NCBI RefSeq assembly: GCF_009797935.1
Contig: NZ_VOLC01000016.1
Coordinates: 62,001 to 126,000, forward strand
Source of the DNA: Lunatibacter salilacus
GTDB lineage: Bacteria; Bacteroidota; Bacteroidia; Cytophagales; Cyclobacteriaceae
DNA: 64,000 nucleotides
Direction of reading: 5' to 3'
Below the pieces are notes generated by a model. The model was not told the DNA's origin, ran no database searches, and worked only from the letters and a program-made list of their open reading frames with translations. This document shows positions 61,141-64,000 of the stretch, in pieces. Position 1 is the first letter of the stretch. Every line of letters begins with the position of its first letter. Position numbers and translations under genes: made by a program.

Positions 61141-63186
61141 ATGCTTGTAGTTAATAAGGTAATACTTGAAAACGAAGTAATATTAGAGCATTTTCCTGCC
61201 TTTGCTAAATTTATACTGGATAATCATTTGGAGGAATTTACAAGCTTTCAGATTCAGTATTCACGAGAAGAAAACCTACCCCTTTTAAAATTTTTCCAGG
61301 GATTTACGGAAGAAGAATTTTTTGAGCGAGCCATGGATTCATCCCGCATATTACTGGAGGCATTTGCGCAAAATTCTTTGAGGAAATATATTAATGATAG
61401 TTCCCAAAATTACCGGGAGAACCTTATTCCATTGTTCCAAAAGGATGATGTTTTGGCAGAAGACATTACGCTGGTTTCATTGGTCAGAAGAAAAACTTTT
61501 AGAAAGTTTCTCTATTATTATACTTCTGACATCCTAGTATTCGGCAATATTATGGAGGAGTTGGACAGGTTTGTAGCGTTGTCGGAAATGTCCTCATTCA
61601 ATGTTTTCATCAAAATACAGGAAGAAAAGACCAGTCAGATGAACAGGGAACTGCGTCAAAAAAATGAGGACTTACTGGAGGCAGAAGAAATAGGGGGAGT
61701 GGGAAGTTTTTTGTGGGATTTAAGAACGCAGGAATCTACTTTTACCCCGATGGTAAAAAAGGTTTTTGATTTAACCGAATCAGTACCCTTTAGCCGTTTC
61801 CTCGAAAATTTAAATCAGAAGGATAGAAAAAAAGTGACGGAAGCGATCCGGAAAGCTTATAATACGGATGGTCTTTACGATTGTGAATTTTCTTATATTT
61901 CCAACGGCCAGGAGAAAAGGGTTTGGTCAAAGGGCAAAGTTCAATTTGACAAGGATGGTTGCCCTGAAAAAATGAAGGGGACAGTAATGGACATTTCAAA
62001 AAGTTATTTATTGCTTCAGCAACTCAAGGAAAGTGAAGCGACTAACAAACAAATTCAGGCCATTACCCATTTAGGAAACTGGTCTTGGGACATTAATGCC
62101 GATCACGTATTTTGGTCTGATGAAATGTACCGAATTTACGGCTTGGTTCCTCAAAGTGAAAAGATTACCCTTGAACGTTTTTTGTCATTTATCCATCCCG
62201 AAGATAAAGAACAAAGACTCCAAAAAATACAAAAAGCCATCGAAACTGGCATTACAGAGGATTATGTGATTCGGGTTCTGACCCAAGACGGTAAATTGAA
62301 AATATTAAGAGGTAAAGGGGATGTCCGCTTTGATGCAAATCAAAAACCTATACAACTCATTGGATCCTGTCAGGATATCACCAAGGAACACAATCTGATT
62401 AACGAGATACAACAAAAAGAAAATCACTTGGCCAAAAAGAATGCGGAACTGGAAATTATCAACCATGAGTTAAATTCATTTAACCAGGTAACCAGCCACG
62501 ATTTAAAGGAGCCGCTGCGTAAGATTGAGATATTCGCCAACCGGATCGAAGAAAAAAACGGAACGCAATTACCAGAGGATACCATTGAATATTTAAGTAA
62601 AATAAAGAGCTCCATAAGTCGAATGAAATGCCTGATCGAAGACCTTTTAAACTTCTCCCAGACTACAGTTGCTTTTCATGATTTCGAAAGCGTCAACGTC
62701 AATCTAATTTTAGACGAAGTACTAAGCGAATTGGTAGTTCCCATTGAAGAAAAAAACGCTAAGATTTCTATTGGAAAAATGCCTGAAATTTGGGGTATCT
62801 CATTTCAATTAAAGCAATTATTTTCCAATTTGCTAAGCAATGCCTTCAAATATTCAAATAAAAATACAAATACAGAGATAGAGATTTCCTACCAACTAAC
62901 AGAAAGCGAACAGATTACCTTTTTTGATCCCATGGCCGGGTATTCTTATCATCAAATTACCATAAGGGACAATGGGATTGGATTTGATCAGCAATTTGCC
63001 GATAAAATTTTTGGAATGTTTCAAAGACTCCATGCAAAGGAGGAATATTCCGGAAATGGTATAGGATTGGCTATCTGCAAGAAAATAATGCAAGGCCATG
63101 GGGGGGATATCTATGCGGAAGGGATTCCAGGTGAGGGTGCTTCGTTTTTTCTTTATTTTCCAAAAAATTCTTTTGGTGAAAGTTAA
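61141..63186 (+). CDS. PAS-domain sensor histidine kinase
   Basis: A 681-residue soluble kinase. The N-terminal ~170 residues are all-helical (FAKFILDNHLEEFTSFQIQY), perhaps a globin-like or RsbR-type sensor. A coiled coil leads to two PAS/PAC modules (GGVGSFLWDLRTQESTFTPM; HLGNWSWDINADHVFWSDEM). The HisKA box is FNQVTSHDLKEPLRKIEIFA with His453. The ATPase domain has LFSNLLSNAFKYSNKN (N box), DNGIGFD (G1) and GNGIGLAICKKI (G2). No membrane segment, so it senses a cytoplasmic signal. Coupled to the upstream response regulator. Confidence 0.93.
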   Translation: MLVVNKVILENEVILEHFPAFAKFILDNHLEEFTSFQIQYSREENLPLLKFFQGFTEEEFFERAMDSSRILLEAFAQNSLRKYINDSSQNYRENLIPLFQKDDVLAEDITLVSLVRRKTFRKFLYYYTSDILVFGNIMEELDRFVALSEMSSFNVFIKIQEEKTSQMNRELRQKNEDLLEAEEIGGVGSFLWDLRTQESTFTPMVKKVFDLTESVPFSRFLENLNQKDRKKVTEAIRKAYNTDGLYDCEFSYISNGQEKRVWSKGKVQFDKDGCPEKMKGTVMDISKSYLLLQQLKESEATNKQIQAITHLGNWSWDINADHVFWSDEMYRIYGLVPQSEKITLERFLSFIHPEDKEQRLQKIQKAIETGITEDYVIRVLTQDGKLKILRGKGDVRFDANQKPIQLIGSCQDITKEHNLINEIQQKENHLAKKNAELEIINHELNSFNQVTSHDLKEPLRKIEIFANRIEEKNGTQLPEDTIEYLSKIKSSISRMKCLIEDLLNFSQTTVAFHDFESVNVNLILDEVLSELVVPIEEKNAKISIGKMPEIWGISFQLKQLFSNLLSNAFKYSNKNTNTEIEISYQLTESEQITFFDPMAGYSYHQITIRDNGIGFDQQFADKIFGMFQRLHAKEEYSGNGIGLAICKKIMQGHGGDIYAEGIPGEGASFFLYFPKNSFGES

Positions 63187-63245
63187 TTGGAATAGTGTCG
63201 CAAACTGACTTTACCTTTTAAAAATTCACTTTAAAACGCATACAA

Positions 63246-63734
63246 ATGGAAAATGAATATGAAATTCCCGCCAAGACGAGAATCGGTCACGTGCACTTAA
63301 AAGTAGCCGACCTGCAGCGATCCTTAGATTTTTATTGCGGTTTATTGGGTTTTGAGATCACCATGATGTATGGTGACGGTGCCGCCTTTATATCGGCAGG
63401 CGGATACCATCATCATATCGGTTTGAATACCTGGTTCAGTAAAGGAAGCCCTCAGGCGGAAAAAAATACCGTAGGTCTATTTCACACGGCAATCGTCTAC
63501 CCTACCATAAAGGATCTGGCCATGATATACAATAGACTGAAAACTAACCGATACCCTTTCACAGGGTTTTCTGACCACGGCGTTTCTCTTGCGATTTACC
63601 TGGATGATCCTGATGGAAATGGTGTTGAACTCTATTGGGACAGGCCCAAAGAGGAATGGCCAAAGAAAGAAGATGGTTCATTGGAAATGTTCACCAAACC
63701 GCTAAACTTAAACGACCTATTGAAAGAGTTGTAA
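63246..63734 (+). CDS. VOC superfamily protein, CatE-like extradiol dioxygenase or glyoxalase
   Basis: 162 residues, one pair of VOC modules. Metal ligands are seen in IGHVHLKVADLQRSLDFYCG (His17), GLFHTAIVYP (His) and GNGVELYWDRPKEEW (Glu). GGYHHHIGLNTW is the loop found in CatE/catechol 2,3-dioxygenase-like proteins. It may act on a catechol or a small aldehyde; the substrate is unknown. It stands alone, 59 nt after the kinase, with its own spacer. Confidence 0.88.
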   Translation: MENEYEIPAKTRIGHVHLKVADLQRSLDFYCGLLGFEITMMYGDGAAFISAGGYHHHIGLNTWFSKGSPQAEKNTVGLFHTAIVYPTIKDLAMIYNRLKTNRYPFTGFSDHGVSLAIYLDDPDGNGVELYWDRPKEEWPKKEDGSLEMFTKPLNLNDLLKEL

Positions 63735-63886
63735 AAACAGGGCGGTATGTGAATCTTTGCTCAAAGATTAATCCTTTCCTCCACCGGGATTAGAATGTAT
63801 AATCATGAACAGGCTCAAATTATACTTTTTATTGAATTTAGAAAACTTAGTTTACATGAACATTTTTGGTAAATTTGTGTATCTCT

Positions 63887-63898
63887 TTGTGTACACAA
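63887..63898. promoter_or_regulatory. TTGTGTACACAA palindrome ahead of the second phd gene
   Basis: Identical to 36103-36114. It lies 9 nt before the ATG, so binding would block initiation. Expected site for a YefM/Phd-type antitoxin. Confidence 0.8.
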
Positions 63899-63907
63899 CA
63901 AACAATT

Positions 63908-64000
63908 ATGATTATAATCAGTTCCAGAGAATTTCGCCAAAACCAGAAAAAATACCTAGACTTAGTGGATAAAGATGAGCGGGTGATTATTCAAAGAGGG
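63908..64000 (+). CDS. Phd/YefM family antitoxin, N-terminal part (runs off the right edge)
   Basis: ATG 63908 reads MIIISSREFRQNQKKYLDLV and DKDERVIIQRG to the window end, 31 codons, with no frameshift. It is a close paralogue of the broken antitoxin at 36130 and serves as its reference. A RelE/YoeB toxin gene is expected just outside the window. Confidence 0.88.
   Translation, partial: MIIISSREFRQNQKKYLDLVDKDERVIIQRG

Overview
The window reads as chromosomal DNA of a free-living, probably marine or sediment, Bacteroidota of the Cytophagales (Cyclobacteriaceae-like; inference from gene content). Supporting signs are TonB-dependent receptors paired with DUF4249 lipoproteins, a GH97 family gene, Tat-exported Gfo/Idh/MocA oxidoreductases, a FeoA-FeoB operon with the Bacteroidota-type short Cys-rich FeoB partner, a PadR plus prefix-domain permease pair, AT-rich spacers and no strong Shine-Dalgarno sites. 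I saw no rRNA, tRNA or CRISPR array.

Layout. 0-7 kb: carbohydrate locus (two GH97 genes, one missing its catalytic barrel; a beta-helix protein; an AraC regulator; two divergent Tat oxidoreductases) ending in a hairpin-repeat array (6.7-7.6 kb). 7.7-24 kb: mostly housekeeping (ArfB, TPR protein, CCA-adding enzyme with a YrdC-like neighbour, penicillin acylase, feoAB, a ParA/AlbA_2 pair, alpha/beta hydrolase, S41 and CPBP peptidases). 24-30.5 kb: OmpA/porin-like barrel, 114-bp tandem repeats, TonB receptor/DUF4249 pair, a putative glycoside hydrolase. 30.5-36.5 kb: AT-rich decayed defence/mobile island with an IS21 istB remnant, a cyclodeaminase-like pseudogene, an HTH-ImmA/IrrE metallopeptidase operon, a type I restriction scar (hsdR start joined to hsdS end) and a broken Phd/RelE-type toxin-antitoxin locus. 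36.5-44.9 kb: trehalase, a second TonB receptor (in-frame stop)/DUF4249 pair, an MDR oxidoreductase and a Crp/Fnr regulator. 45-47.7 kb: two ORF-less group II intron derivatives bracketing a HigBA-like toxin-antitoxin module. 47.8-53.9 kb: a truncated DUF4386 gene, three serine hydrolases, a frameshifted small membrane protein, and an ECF sigma factor with a membrane partner. 54-56.8 kb: a dead IS91-like unit (Y1 transposase with its core deleted, plus a broken tyrosine recombinase) and a cassette-like gene with an attC-like palindrome, both lying between two copies of a ~70-bp hairpin repeat. 57-64 kb: FtsX-type permease/PadR, a response regulator/PAS histidine kinase pair, a VOC dioxygenase-like protein, and the start of a second Phd antitoxin.

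The most unusual signals are: (1) a family of ~20-nt hairpins, form CCYG-loop-CRGG-ACARG, that appear to have inserted repeatedly into the two introns (tandem in two places) and into an unrelated dispersed repeat; (2) the AlbA_2/ParA overlapping pair and the HTH-ImmA/unknown/cyclodeaminase operon, both candidates for little-described systems; (3) gene remnants whose deletion points can be read directly (GH97, hsdR/hsdS, IS91 transposase). Frames and coordinates were read by hand; family names come from motif recognition, not searches.
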